Assembly: GCA_001972305.1 (NCBI GenBank)
Contig: BDDD01001663.1
Coordinates: forward strand, 1-64,000
Direction: 5' to 3'
From: Cephalotus follicularis
Lineage: Eukaryota > Streptophyta > Magnoliopsida > Oxalidales > Cephalotaceae
DNA: 64,000 bases
The notes beneath the pieces were generated by a model. The model was not told where the DNA came from. It did no database searches and saw only the letters and a program-made list of their open reading frames with translations. Position numbers and translations under genes: made by a program. Each line of letters opens with the position of its first letter. Position 1 is the first letter of the stretch. This document shows positions 1 through 9,940 of this stretch, one piece after another.

Positions 1-518
1 TTTATAAATCATGTCATTTTAGCATACCATCTATGCTCCAATATTAGCTTTTCAACAAAAATAATATTACCATTTGAACAAGTTATAAAACCATTTTACA
101 CCTTTAGCTTAAGCCCAAACCTGTAGATAAACATGCTGCAAAGGCATTGAAATGGTAAATATGCACAAAATGGCAAACATGCCTCCATAATATTTGAAAC
201 TTGCATAGTCCACAATTGAACTAGAACGCCAACTAATCCAAACGTGTCAAGACCATTTATTTCATAGCATCAACACACAATCTACATATAGAGTCTTTAG
301 TCATTTCATGTATCAAGCTGCACAATTTCATTCCAACACATTTAAACAAACCACATTGCATTAACATATTTCTTACTCATTGAACATAACAAAGTCATTT
401 TTCATTACAAAAGATTTTGTTACAAACTGAGATCAAATTGTTCAAGCTAAGATTACAAACCACATTGACCATTTCAAAAACAATAGAAAATGCAAATGAG
501 ACATGAGATGCAAAATGC
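1..518 (-). other. 3' noncoding region of Sirevirus-like copy 1
   Basis: No gene is seen here. The stretch lies downstream of the accessory ORF on the minus strand and loosely resembles, in T-rich composition and short phrases, the region after the accessory ORF of the second copy (24557-25062). It therefore belongs to the element's 3' untranslated region. No polypurine tract or LTR start is reached before the window ends. Confidence 0.6.
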
Positions 519-1770
519 TCATTCGTCCATATGAGCGCCCTCATCACCACCTCCGACCTCTCCCTCCATATCTTCGGTTGCGGCATCGTCCGGGGGATCG
601 TCGTCGTGGCTAGAAGATGAAGATATGAGGCCACCATACTCTATAATGCCCGTGGTAGCAAACTTTTTAGCGATCCTCTTCTGTCGCCTCCTCACGCACT
701 GCATACTCGTCTTCATTTTCGTTATGTCCTGCTGCATTCCTTTGATAGCATCGAATATCTCATCTAGCCTATTCCTTGGAAGATGGACATCCGGGATTGG
801 TTCAGGTTGTGGTTCGATCTGTAGGGGTATATTCTCATCTTCATCACCTACCTCGGCTTCTCCCTCCTCTTCCACAACTCTATTGGAACCCTCGTCCCTC
901 GGAATCCATGTACCAAGCCTCTTGTGCTTTTTTGAACCCCATCCTTTCGAGGGTTCCTTTGCCAAGTTTGTCAGCACTTTGGAGATCATGGTGCACTTCT
1001 CCAGAAAGGTCGACTTTGAAATATTGGAGAATCTTGGTTATAATATTGCTATAACCTAATCTAGCATTCTCCCGGTCGTGAATCAAATTCATATGACAAA
1101 CCATCAGGGATAGAACATTTATTTGTCGGTCGGTTATCAAATGATACATCGTATAGGCTTCCATGTGGGTTACTTCATCAAACCCACCGGCCTTTGGTAG
1201 AATATGCGTGCATACAACACGGTGTAGGAATCTATAATGTAAAGGGAGATTCCTAGTGTACATCCTTTGAACATAGTCGACATTCTCACAAAAAAGAACA
1301 CGCACACAGTCTTGCTTGTCAAAGTCTTCGCTATTTACCCAAGACCGTTGGTTCCAACCCGTAGCACCAAGGTTCGGAACCCTTAGGATAGTGTTTAAAT
1401 TATCTAGGTCTAAATCAATACTTGTGTTTTTGACCATTGTGATTACACTATCCAACGAATTAACAAGCATGTGAACATAGAACTTTTTCATGAGTTAGGG
1501 ATAACTAGGCAGATTTATAGTGAAAAAAGATTCTAAACCTTGAGCCCTAATCCACTCAACAATGGGAAATCCTTCCCTAATGCAAAAATCAAAGTCAAGA
1601 ACTTTACCTACGAGGATTTTCCAATTGAAGTAGGCCTCTGGATACCTAGGTTTAGAAACAGACACCTCAGGAGTTGCAGAGCCAGTGGCAACCCCCTTTC
1701 CCTGCTTCCCTGCCATCTTCTTCTTGCCCTTGGAGCTTTGCCCTTGCTCAAGACATTTGGTTCTAGTCAT
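519..1770 (-). pseudogene. Accessory ORF of Sirevirus-like copy 1 (plant transposon-associated domain)
   Basis: Fossil coding region in the slot between pol and the 3' LTR. The N-terminal part is basic (KGKKKMAGKQGKG), followed by a conserved globular region with phrases such as FNWKILVGKVLDFDFC, EVTHMEAYTMYHLIT and NIITKILQYF, then a heptad-like stretch (FDAIKGMQQDITKMKTSMQ) and an acidic, Ser/Asp-rich C terminus. The same protein occurs in the same position of copy 2 (23326-24556). The globular part resembles what databases call a putative plant transposon protein domain (from memory, Pfam Transposase_32), but no catalytic residues are recognised. The position is that of the env-like or extra ORF of sireviruses; I see no clear signal peptide or membrane segment. 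Function unknown. Confidence 0.7.
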
Positions 1771-1878
1771 GGCTGAAGTAGTATGATGGTCTTACTTTGA
1801 TTTCCGAGTGCAAATCGCCAAGAAATCACCAGAGAGAAGAGTATTTTGAAGTTAGGGTTCGTAACTCTGTGAGGCAGA

Positions 1879-2020
1879 CGGCGCTTAGAAGCTTAAAACG
1901 CGACTGAAGCGTCGACAGAGTGGGTTTAAGCGTCAGCGCTTAGACCAATTTCCCAAAATTTTAACCCTAAATTTGCTTTAAAGCGCTGACGCTTTAACAG
2001 CAACGGTCGGTGCTTTGCTC
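1879..2020. repeat. Cluster of AAGCGTCGACGCTT-type words in the pol-accessory linker
   Basis: Between the end of pol and the accessory ORF there are several degenerate copies of the self-complementary word (for example AAGCGTCGAC, AAGCGTCAGCGCTTA, AAGCGCTGACGCTTTA). The same kind of cluster sits at the same place in copy 2 (22985-23175), so it is part of the family rather than a local accident. Confidence 0.65.
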
Positions 2021-2138
2021 TGTTTTTCTGCAGATTTGCCGTTTTGTGCGCGAGAACGGATGCAAATGATGCAATCATGGAAAAAAAAAGCAATTTGAAC
2101 AATCATACATATTCATAACAGTCATAGAAACATGTTAA

Positions 2139-2651
2139 TCAGTCGATTTCACACAAACCTAATTCCAATCTAAATTTCGAGAAGGTTTGTTCATCTAGGG
2201 GTTTTGTGAATATGTCCGCGACTTGTTCTTCGGTCGGGACGAAAACTAGTTCTATATCACCTTTTTCAATGTGTTCTTTAATGAAGTGATATCTAATGTC
2301 TATCACATATACGTTTCCATGTCTATGTCCTATAAACTTTACTTGACCATTATTTATATCTATGACTTTGCATAAGTCCTTTTCAAATACGACTCTACAA
2401 TCCTTGTCACATAATTGGCTTATGCTCAAGAGATTGTGCTTAAGTCCATCAACAAATAACACATTATGAATGGAAGTTTTGATATTACCTATGGAGCCAA
2501 CACCTTTGATTTTTCCTTTTGCATTGTCTCCGAAAGTTACTTCTCCTCCTTCCTTTGATTCATACTTGACGAAGAGACTCTTGTCACACGTCATATGCTT
2601 GGAGCATCCACTATCCAAGTACCATTGTGTCTTCTTGGATAATGCCTTCAA
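2139..2651 (-). pseudogene. Copia protease region and RNase H C-terminal part
   Basis: The start reads WYLDSGCSKHMTCDKSLF, the aspartic protease signature of Ty1/copia (D-S/T-G-C/A). The last third reads DIRYHFIKEHIEKGDIELVF and VADIFTKPLDEQTFSKFR, the well-known end of copia RNase H. Integrase and reverse transcriptase are not recognised in this copy, so the element is a shortened fossil. Closest relative in the window is the pol of copy 2 at 19803-22877. Confidence 0.8.
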
Positions 2652-2672
2652 GCATACCTACAAACACAAATT

Positions 2673-4568
2673 TCAAATTTTTGTTTGAGGTACCCAACAA
2701 ATCTTCGGTCCTTTAGGGTTAGTCAAAATGGTTCCTTTCGGAACCCAACTTCTTTTTGTTCTAGAGAAGTTCAAGTCATTCAAAGCATTTTGTTTATAGA
2801 AACATGAAGTAGAAGTGTGTCCATGATTACCACAAGTATTGCAAGACATAACTACATTATTTCTTCTATGAAAACATGATGAAAATGTATGACCATACTT
2901 ACCACAATGTGAACACATGATATTTTTCTTACTCAAGACATTTTTCCTATGATAACATTGTGATAATGTATGTCCATGTTTTCCACAAAAATTACATGAT
3001 CTAATCACATTCTTCCTAAACATGGCATTCTTTTTATGAAAGCAACTAGTAGATATATGTCCATTTCTACCACAATAGTCACATACAATCGTCTTTTTAA
3101 TCTTGGCCTTTTCAACCTTTTCCATTTCAATTTTCTCCTTCCTATCAAAGAATGTTTGATAAGGCTTGACATTATTCATTTCTTCATATCCTAGTCCGGC
3201 TTTATCAAATACACATCGTTGCATCCCAAGAAGTTTTTCAAGCTTCTCACTACTATTAGAGAATTTTGAAAAGGTTTTCTTTAAGGCCTCTATCTCCTCC
3301 TTGAGATTTTTGTTCTCCTTTACAAGGTAAGCTATTTAATTTTCCAGGAGGTCTACCTCAATTTCATTTGAGGTTTCTTCCTTAGCCAATTTTAGTTCAT
3401 CATTTTCATATGTTAATTACTTAACCTTTTTCTTCAATGAAGCAATCATAGAACTATATTTTTCTACTAATACGACAAGTTCGACATATGTTACCTCATC
3501 ATTTTCTTCTTCTTCTTGTTCCTCTAATGCCACCAAGGCTATTTGAGCCACCTCTTCGTTTGTGTCTTCCTCCGAGCTGGATTCATCACTATCATCCCAA
3601 GTTGCGATCATAGCTTTCTTCTTCTTCTTCTTCAAAATGTCCTTCTTCTTGAGGCGCGGGCAATCACTTTTGTAATGCCCCGGTTTATTGCACTCGAAGC
3701 ATATAATCTCTTCAAGCTTGCTTGCCTCTCCCTTTTGGTGGAATTTCTTCTTTAGCCTTCCACCAAATTTCTTTTTGCTGACAAGAAACTTCTTGAATCT
3801 CTGGGTGATAAAAGAAAGTTCTTTTTCATCATCATCATCATCATCGGAGTCTTCGGTTTTGGATGATTTTAATGCAACAATATTCTTCTTCTTCTTCTCC
3901 TTTTCTTCATCGTCATCCTTCTTTTGCATTGACAATTCATGAGTCATCAATGACCCAAGGAGATCTTCCAATGCAAGAACATTGAGGTTCTTTGCTTCCG
4001 CAATTGCGGTGACCTATGGCATCCATGATCTTGGCAAGCACCTAAGAATTTTCCTCACCATTTCACTGTTAGAATAAGTCTTATCTAAATCTTGTAAAGC
4101 ATTAATAATGTTAGTGAATCTAGAGAACATAGATTTAATATCTTCGTTCTCATTCATGGTGAACATTTCATACTCATGAACAAGCATGCTAACTTTGGCC
4201 TCCTTAACTTGATTGGTCCCTTCGTAGGTGACCTCAAGTCTATCACACATTTCCTTAGCAAAAATGCAAGATGAAATTATATTAAAGTCATTGGAATTTA
4301 TAGCACAAATAATGATATGCTTGGCCTTAGCATTTATTTCGACTCTCTTCCTATCATTGTCATCATATAGATTCCTAGGATTAGATACTACTTCTCCATT
4401 TTCAAGAGTAATGGTGGGAATATTTGGACCATCAACAATGAGGTCCCATAAATTGTAGTCAAGGGATTGGATGAAAATGGTCATCTTAGCCTTCCAATGG
4501 CTATAGTTGGTGCCATCGAAATAAGGGGGTTTTGAGATGTTTTGGCTTTCTCCTATGTTTGAGCTCAT
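2673..4568 (-). pseudogene. Copia gag with array of CCHC zinc knuckles
   Basis: The N terminus (MSSNIGESQNISKPPYFDG, then NYSHWKAKMTIFIQ) is the UBN2-type capsid domain of plant copia gag. A first zinc knuckle, CFECNKPGHYKSDC, is followed by an acidic region and a coiled-coil-like stretch. Four more CX2CX4HX4C knuckles then follow in tandem: CDYCGRNGHISTSC, CNFCGKHGHTLSQC, CSHCGKYGHTFSSC and CNTCGNHGHTSTSC, spaced about 28 residues apart with FHKKN-like linkers. Zinc knuckles bind the packaged RNA. The coding region is broken. The start ATG at 4568 lies directly downstream of the LTR and the primer-site-like sequence. Confidence 0.85.
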
Positions 4569-4587
4569 TGTCGTGTAAGATCGTTAA

Positions 4588-4600
4588 AGGCTCTAACAAT
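4588..4600 (-). other. Possible primer binding site (degenerate, initiator Met tRNA type)
   Basis: On the minus strand TTGTTAGAGCC lies between LTR and gag and resembles the usual plant copia primer site TGGTATCAGAGCC. The match is imperfect, so the exact LTR end next to it is uncertain. Confidence 0.4.
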
Positions 4601-4880
4601 TAAGAATTTCTTTGGGTTCACTCCCCAAATTCACTAGGGTTCACTCCCCTATTACAATCAAAGTATAAAGAGTAGTCTTGGTATCTAAACCTCTCACAAG
4701 GTTGGATATTACAAGATATAAGTGCTCAAAACAGTGAGAACAAGAAATAGCTTAAAATGTAAAATGAAGGATTTTTGAATGATCTTTGGATTTGAATCCT
4801 CTTTGAATGTTTGCTTTGAATGATGTTTGTATATGTGTTTTGCTTATGTTGTTCTCCTTTCATTCTTCAAAACATTCGTC

Positions 4881-4889
4881 CATTTATAG
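4881..4889 (-). promoter_or_regulatory. TATA box in LTR
   Basis: CTATAAATG on the minus strand is a good plant TATA box. It lies just downstream (in the element's direction) of the GTCGAC word array, so that array falls in the U3 promoter region. Confidence 0.6.
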
Positions 4890-4977
4890 CTTCTTGCCTC
4901 ATAGATCCGTTGGGATTAGTTTAGGATTAATTCCATAATGGAATGTCCACTAAAATCTGTCAGAAACTGTTCCAGCC

Positions 4978-5345
4978 GACTAAAGCGTCGACTGTCACAC
5001 TTAAAGCGTCGACGGTCATGCGACCATTGGGGATTTCATATTTGAATTATCAGCTCAAAGCACAGGCGTTCAAAGTTGGAGTCGACCGGCACCTTAAAAC
5101 GCTGACGCTTAGACTTGGCAGTCGACGCTTAGGCCCCTTTTAATTGAAGTTGCGTCCACTGGTTTAATCGGACGATGCTTTTCACAAAGAGCAGGCGCTT
5201 TGTACCTCAAACCGCAGACGCTTGAATATTGAGCGTCGATGGTTTAAGTGTATCTTCCACTTCTACAAGTGCTCACCGGTAGACGCTTTGTTCTTGTCTC
5301 GACTGTCTCTTAAAGCGCTGACGCTTTAATCTTAGGCGTCGACGG
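4978..5345. promoter_or_regulatory. Phased array of AAGCGTCGACGCTT-type words in U3
   Basis: About a dozen complete or degenerate words. Cores GTCGAC at 4987 and 5008 are exactly 21 bp apart; other neighbours (for example GCTGACGC to GTCGACGC) are 20-21 bp apart. Core variants such as GCTGAC look like decay or relaxation of the palindrome. The array ends about 90 bp from the TATA box. Confidence 0.7.
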
Positions 5346-5473
5346 TCTGGACTATTTTATGCATAATTCTTGTTCTGTTTTTCTCACTTTATTGCTTTCT
5401 TGCACATTAAGAAACTTTGTCAAATACAAATATGTTATCATCAAAACTTAGGATTGAGACATAAATGTCAACA

Positions 5474-5980
5474 ACTCTAAAACCAGTTGGCTTGAAGGAA
5501 CTAGGTGTAGAACCCCTAAGGTTTAATTACTCGAATCAAATAGGCTACAGACTAAGATTGAATAAATTTTTTTATTGTTGTTGTATATATATATACACAT
5601 ATATGCAAGAACATCAATTCCTTGTCCTCCTCCCCCATAAAATCTTATGAAACTTTGAAAACACACAAGATCGATCTTTTTATTCATTTATCATTTTAAT
5701 TTTCGCACAAAACTCCTAAATTGAGATGAATTCCTTTTCTTTTCCTTAAAAACAAAATTTTTATTATCTCTTATGGGGTTTTCTATTGTTTCTAAGCATA
5801 TCAACACTTATTCCTACTTTCAAAATTAAAATGAACTTTGGTCTAAACCCCACCATACTTAAATCTTGCATTGTCCTCAATGCAATGAAAACAGCTATTG
5901 ATATAAAAAGGAATGCTCAACAAATATATGAAACAATGCAATCAAATAAAAACAATAGGGGTAGGTATTACCAGATATGA
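5474..5980 (-). other. 3' noncoding region of the Athila-like element
   Basis: No gene. On the minus strand around 5840-5885 there is the phrase TTGAGGACAATGCAAGATTT followed by AAGTATGGTGGGG. From memory, a very similar phrase follows the coding region of many Athila/Tat elements. A short TA-rich stretch lies at 5585-5600. Confidence 0.55.
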
Positions 5981-6307
5981 TCATGGAGGCTCGAAATAAC
6001 GAGGCTCATGAAAGTCCATGGCCTCTTCAATCAATGCAGCTTGAAAATGTAAAAACTTTAGTGCTCGCTTCCTGTTTACTTCAAACGCGTCTCCAATACC
6101 TGTCTTAGAAAACTCAAAAATACCACGTGAAAGCGTAGTTTGAAAAATATAAACATCATCCCAATGAGATTGCCACCAATAAAAACCACCAAGAGAACCA
6201 TAAAAGTTAGAAGAATTTTCAACAGTAAAACAATCATCCCAATAGGATTTCCACCAGTAAAAACAATGAAGAGAACACGAATAATCACGGCCAACCAACC
6301 AATCACG
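5981..6307 (-). pseudogene. Unrecognised 3' reading frame of the Athila-like element
   Basis: A Trp- and Tyr-rich frame with two near-identical phrases, FYWWKSYWDDCF and FYWWQSHWDDVY, then RKRALKFLHFQAALIEEAMD. I do not recognise a family. It continues, across the solo LTR, the frame seen at 9051-9292; the solo LTR target site lies between them. It may be a short ORF specific to this retrotransposon family. Confidence 0.4.
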
Positions 6308-6485
6308 CACATTGTAACGCCCAAAAATTTCATGTATTGTAATTTCACAATGTAAATGTACTTTAATTATGGAATTAATAAAAAGATGGGGTTTTCGAAT
6401 TTGATGATGTTTAATTTAAATCAATTAAGTACTTAGAAGTGTGATTGCTTAGTAAGTACACCTTACTTAGTAAGTACACTATGAA

Positions 6486-6637
6486 CAGTCGACTGGTACG
6501 GTAGACCAGCAGACTGGTTGACTACGTATGGGAGGAGTCGACTGGTGGGATGAACCAGTCAACTCGCCAACTGTCGAACCACATGGTAACGATCTTCCAG
6601 GCGAGCAGCCGGCTGTTGGGTACCGGCAGCCGACTGG
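6486..6637. promoter_or_regulatory. CAGTCGACTG array 1 of the solo LTR
   Basis: Words start at 6486, 6507, 6535, 6556, 6606 and 6627, giving steps of 21, 28, 21, 50 and 21 bp. Variants include CAGCAGACTG, CAGTCAACTC, CAGCCGGCTG and CAGCCGACTG. The array lies about 170 bp from the LTR start, before a promoter-like region near 6860-6900. Confidence 0.75.
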
Positions 6638-7463
6638 ATAGTGCTCTGTTTTGTTACATGTGACAGAAATCACATGCTACAGCTGACAGATGGAAGTGGG
6701 TGCCATCTATGTTTCATGCAGCTAAGGAATGGAAGAAGAGGACACCCGTGGATCATGCAAACTTCATGGGGGGAAGGAGTTTAGACTTGTGAGTGTGTGC
6801 ATGCATGTGGAATAGAAATGTGGCAATTAGTGCCATGTGAAAGGACCTAAGGAAGAGAGGGAGAGAAACACTCTGCATAAAACGTCTTCACTCATCTCCT
6901 TCATCCTTGTACTAAATAGTCTAGGAACCAAAGAGGACAGGAGAGAAAAACACAGAGAAAAGAGGGAAGGGAGTGTTTCTCCATTGTTGAAGCTTGGAGC
7001 TCGGGTTGGAACTATTGGACTATTCTTGGAGCTACTGGGCTTGGAGTTGGAACTTCTGGGAGCCCAAATCGTCACTGTTGGAACACAAAGAGGTGGACTT
7101 ACAGATTCCTAACTTGGAATCAAAAGGTAGGGGGAGTTGTAATGGTATTTTTTTGAGTTTAAAGTTACTGCATGTTCCATGATTTGAATGCCTGGTTGCG
7201 TGAGTTGTAGTTACCAATTTTAAGACGTGGTTGCTACTGTTTTTCATCTGCTATGCTTGCTACTGAGAATCAAATGAGATTATGTGAATGCTTGTTGAAC
7301 CCTTATCTTGGTGTTGACTTGTATGAGAAATGTATGTTGGATGAGGTGTTATATGGACGATATGATAACCTGTAGTTATGTTTCTGTCCTTGAGCTTGAA
7401 TTCTCTGCTTACAATGATCCGTTGGAGTAGATAGATCGATTTGCATGCAACTGGTTCGCGGGG

Positions 7464-7732
7464 CAGCCGACTGTCGAAGAAAGACAACCGACTACTCAAT
7501 GGAACCAGTGGACTGTCAATGGAAAGCAGTCGACTGTTCATACTTCATCCTGCCCAGAAAGTGGCAGGAAGTGTGATGTGGTTAATACTTTTGAACGGGT
7601 GTGCAGTAATAGTCGACTGTTGAAGGATAACAGCCGACTGCGTAATGGACAGTCGACTGGAAGAAGGAACCAGCCGACTATCTGCTACGGCTCGACCAAG
7701 AATAGCCGACTGGTAAGGATTCCAGCCCACTG
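7464..7732. promoter_or_regulatory. CAGTCGACTG array 2 of the solo LTR
   Basis: Words start at 7464, 7485, 7506 and 7527 (steps 21, 21, 21), then 7610, 7631, 7650, 7671, 7703 and 7723 (steps 21, 19, 21, 32, 20). The 11-bp spacers differ from one another while the 10-bp words are kept, which argues against recent simple tandem duplication. Confidence 0.75.
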
Positions 7733-8520
7733 GTTGGACTGCTGTTGGACTCTTCTTGCTTAAAACAATGCGAAATGATCCCGATTCCTGGTAGGATGCA
7801 TTTGAGCATTTGTATGCATTGCATATACACTGTTTACTACCTGTTCTGGACTGTTTGTAATCGGATTATGATTTCTAAGTCTTGCTACTTTAGAAATGCA
7901 TATATAAAATTGAAACTACTATGTTAAGTATGAAATGAATATTGTTTTCGTATTTTTGAACATCTTTGGAAAGCGATTTCCACTACTGAAACTGTTTAAA
8001 AGTATTTTCTACTGAAAATGCATATTTCAATGTTGTCATTTTTGGAAATATTTTGGAAACGAACTGCCTGTTGTGGATATAAATGATCACTACTGTACTG
8101 TTTACCGTATTGTTACTGCTTGGATTCACTGTTTGCTCTGTGAATTGTACTATGTTTGTGCTTGAGCCACTGGTTGCATTGCGGAGACTGCCAACGCCGG
8201 CTAGTGGTAGGGTTGACCTAGGGGCCAGAAGTTGGCTGTGTGACTCACTGTACTGTATTGTTGCCTCGCTCGGTTTCCTGAAGTAGGGAGCGGAGTGGGA
8301 GTGTAGCGTGGGGCCAGGAGTTGGTGGCATTACATATACTGCTTTCCTGTTGTGGTCCTTTATGGACATCCTGTACTGCCTGTTGGTACTTCTCGGACAT
8401 TACTGTGCCTATTGATGTAGCCCTGGTCGGGTTACTACTGTACTGTTATTGCATACATATATTTTCATATATATATATGCCCCCACTGATATTTTACTGT
8501 ACTATTAAACATATATTCAT

Positions 8521-8546
<26 letters not shown>
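8521..8546. repeat. (TA)n microsatellite
   Basis: Thirteen TA units inside the solo LTR; the related LTR piece at 9662-9684 has a shorter run at the same place. Confidence 0.9.
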
Positions 8547-8551
<5 letters not shown>

Positions 8552-9050
8552 GGATTTCTACTGCAGTGCATCATCTATGCATTCATATCATGACATGCTT
8601 TTAATGTTAATCCCGAACTACTTTTATGACTTAGCCGAGTGAGGACAAAGGCTAACCCCCTACTTTACAGATTGATGCAGCTGACTGGTGGGATAGCATG
8701 GACGAAGAGCAAGTCTTAGCTTCTTGTTGTTGGCTTTATGTTCTTTCGCTTTGTAATAAACTGTTGTGTTAAGATTCTAATGTACCGTTCTGTTGGTTTT
8801 GATGAGACTATGCTTTCTTTAATGTACTGTGATCACGCTTCATTTGTGGGCTTTTAACAATGGCTTGTAATTGGGTAGCGTGCAGTATGGGATGCACGTT
8901 ACGTATTTTCAGCTTATGAATCTTATGCTTCCGCAACTGATATCTTGTTTATGAGTTTAAATTTTATGGTAATTGCATGAGCTGAATTTATGTGTTAATT
9001 GCCTTTACCGCTTTAATGTTGTCTTACCGAAACGGGGGCGTGACACACAT

Positions 9051-9292
9051 GGTCCATACGAATGCACACCCTCCATCCTAATTCATCTTTAGTAAAGAAA
9101 AAGTTATTTTCGAGGATGGTGTGAGGGTGGGATGGCGTGCTAAGTTTGTGAGTGAAATGGGACAGATCATCCCATTGAACTTCAAAAATCGAATCAACGT
9201 CCCCATCGTCCAACCAACTCAGAATTTCCTTTTGTGAAACCTCCAATTCTTCGAACTGTCTCAAAAATTCCATGAAGTTTTTGAATTTACTG
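9051..9292 (-). pseudogene. Linker region of the Athila-like polyprotein
   Basis: The frame contains EFLRQFEELEVSQKEILSWL, which resembles in style the end of the protease segment at 10825-11316 (SEFEKMEATQKEMLT). It probably belongs to the region after the protease. It is bounded on the left by the solo LTR target duplication and on the right by an LTR fragment. Confidence 0.45.
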
Positions 9293-9857
9293 TGGTTGTG
9301 CTTGAGCCACTGGTTGCATGGCAGAGATTGCTAGCGCCGGCTAGTGGTAGGGTTGACCTAGGGGCCAGGAGTTGGCTGGGTGACTCACTGTACTGTACTA
9401 TTGTCTCGCTTGGTTTCCTGGAGTAGGAACTCAAGTGGGAGTGAACGTGGGGCCAGGAATTAGTGGTGTTACACATACTGCCTGACTGTTGTGGTCCTTT
9501 GTGGACTTACTGTACTGCCTGTTGGTCCTTTTCGGACATTACTGTGCCTATTAATGTAACCCTAGCTGGGTTACTTCTGTACTGTTATTGCTTACATATA
9601 TTTTTCATATATATGTACCCACCGTTATTTTTACTGTACTGCTAAAATATATATATTTTTCATATATATATATATATATATATAAACCGGTATTTTGCTG
9701 CACTGCATCATTTATGCATACATCACATGACATGCATTTAATATTGATCCCGAGCTGCTTTTATGACTTAGTCGAGTGAGGACAAAGGCTAACCCCTTAC
9801 TTTATAGATTGATGCAGTGGACCGGTTGGACTGGCATGGACGAAGAACAAGTCGTTA
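9293..9857 (+). mobile_element. LTR fragment, plus orientation (left arm of an inverted pair)
   Basis: Closely resembles 8146-8710 of the solo LTR (GTGCTTGAGCCACTGGTTGC, then the AGGACAAAGGCTAACCCC phrase near 9780). It lacks both LTR ends. It faces a related fragment at 9941-10742 in the opposite orientation. Confidence 0.8.
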
Positions 9858-9940
9858 TGTAATACCCGATGTCATGAGTCGAAAACTACCCGAATCATGA
9901 CCCCGATGTCAAAACCGAAGAAGATAGCCCAAAGGCAGTA
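9858..9940. other. Short spacer between the two facing LTR fragments
   Basis: Begins TGTAATACCCGATGTCATGA, like an LTR start, and contains two TCATGA words. It is too short to assign; it may be the edge of another LTR. Confidence 0.3.

Larger units (their letters stand above)
1..5473 (-). mobile_element. Sirevirus-like Ty1/copia element, copy 1 (partial at left edge)
   Basis: Reading on the minus strand, the order is LTR (about 4601-5473), gag (4568 to 2673), protease and the end of RNase H (2651 to 2139), a linker, an accessory ORF (1770 to 519) and 3' noncoding DNA that reaches the window edge. The gag with many zinc knuckles, an extra ORF between pol and the 3' LTR, and an LTR starting TGTTGACAT all match a second copy at 19047-25497. 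Extra ORFs in that position are known in the Sirevirus (SIRE/Maximus) lineage. The copy is broken, with several defects, and its pol is much shorter than normal. The right flank is the 3' noncoding part of an Athila-like element, so it probably inserted there. The other LTR would lie beyond the left edge. Confidence 0.85.
4601..5473 (-). repeat. 5' LTR of Sirevirus-like copy 1
   Basis: The outer end, read on the minus strand, is TGTTGACATTTATGTCTC followed by a stretch that closely matches the start of the LTR of copy 2 at 25063. The inner end near 4601-4613 is approximate. It holds a word array (4978-5345) upstream of a TATA box (4881-4889), then a transcribed region leading to gag. Confidence 0.75.
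6313..9045 (+). mobile_element. Solo LTR (tekay-like), 2733 bp, with CACAT target duplication
   Basis: Starts TGTAACGCCC and ends GGGGGCGTGACA, flanked by perfect 5-bp duplications CACAT (6308-6312 and 9046-9050). No gag or pol lies inside, so this is a solo LTR left by recombination. It shares the phrase AGCCGAGTGAGGACAAAGGC (about 8634-8653) with the LTRs of elements B and D and with the solo LTR at 12415, which sets its orientation as plus. Two CAGTCGACTG arrays lie inside. The intact duplication suggests a fairly young insertion. Confidence 0.9.

Noticed and set aside
519-1770. Accessory ORF as an envelope gene
   Set aside because: The position fits an env-like ORF, but no signal peptide, membrane anchor or glycoprotein features are visible; kept as unknown.
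3543-3942. Plus-strand frames opposite the gag of Sirevirus-like copy 1
   Set aside because: They are reverse-strand shadows of acidic and lysine-rich gag sequence (poly-Ser, poly-Phe runs).
7441-7763. Small open frames with seven-residue repeats (SRL-containing) across the GTCGAC arrays
   Set aside because: A 21-bp period is a multiple of three, so open frames with heptad repeats arise automatically; they differ between copies and have no start context or family match.
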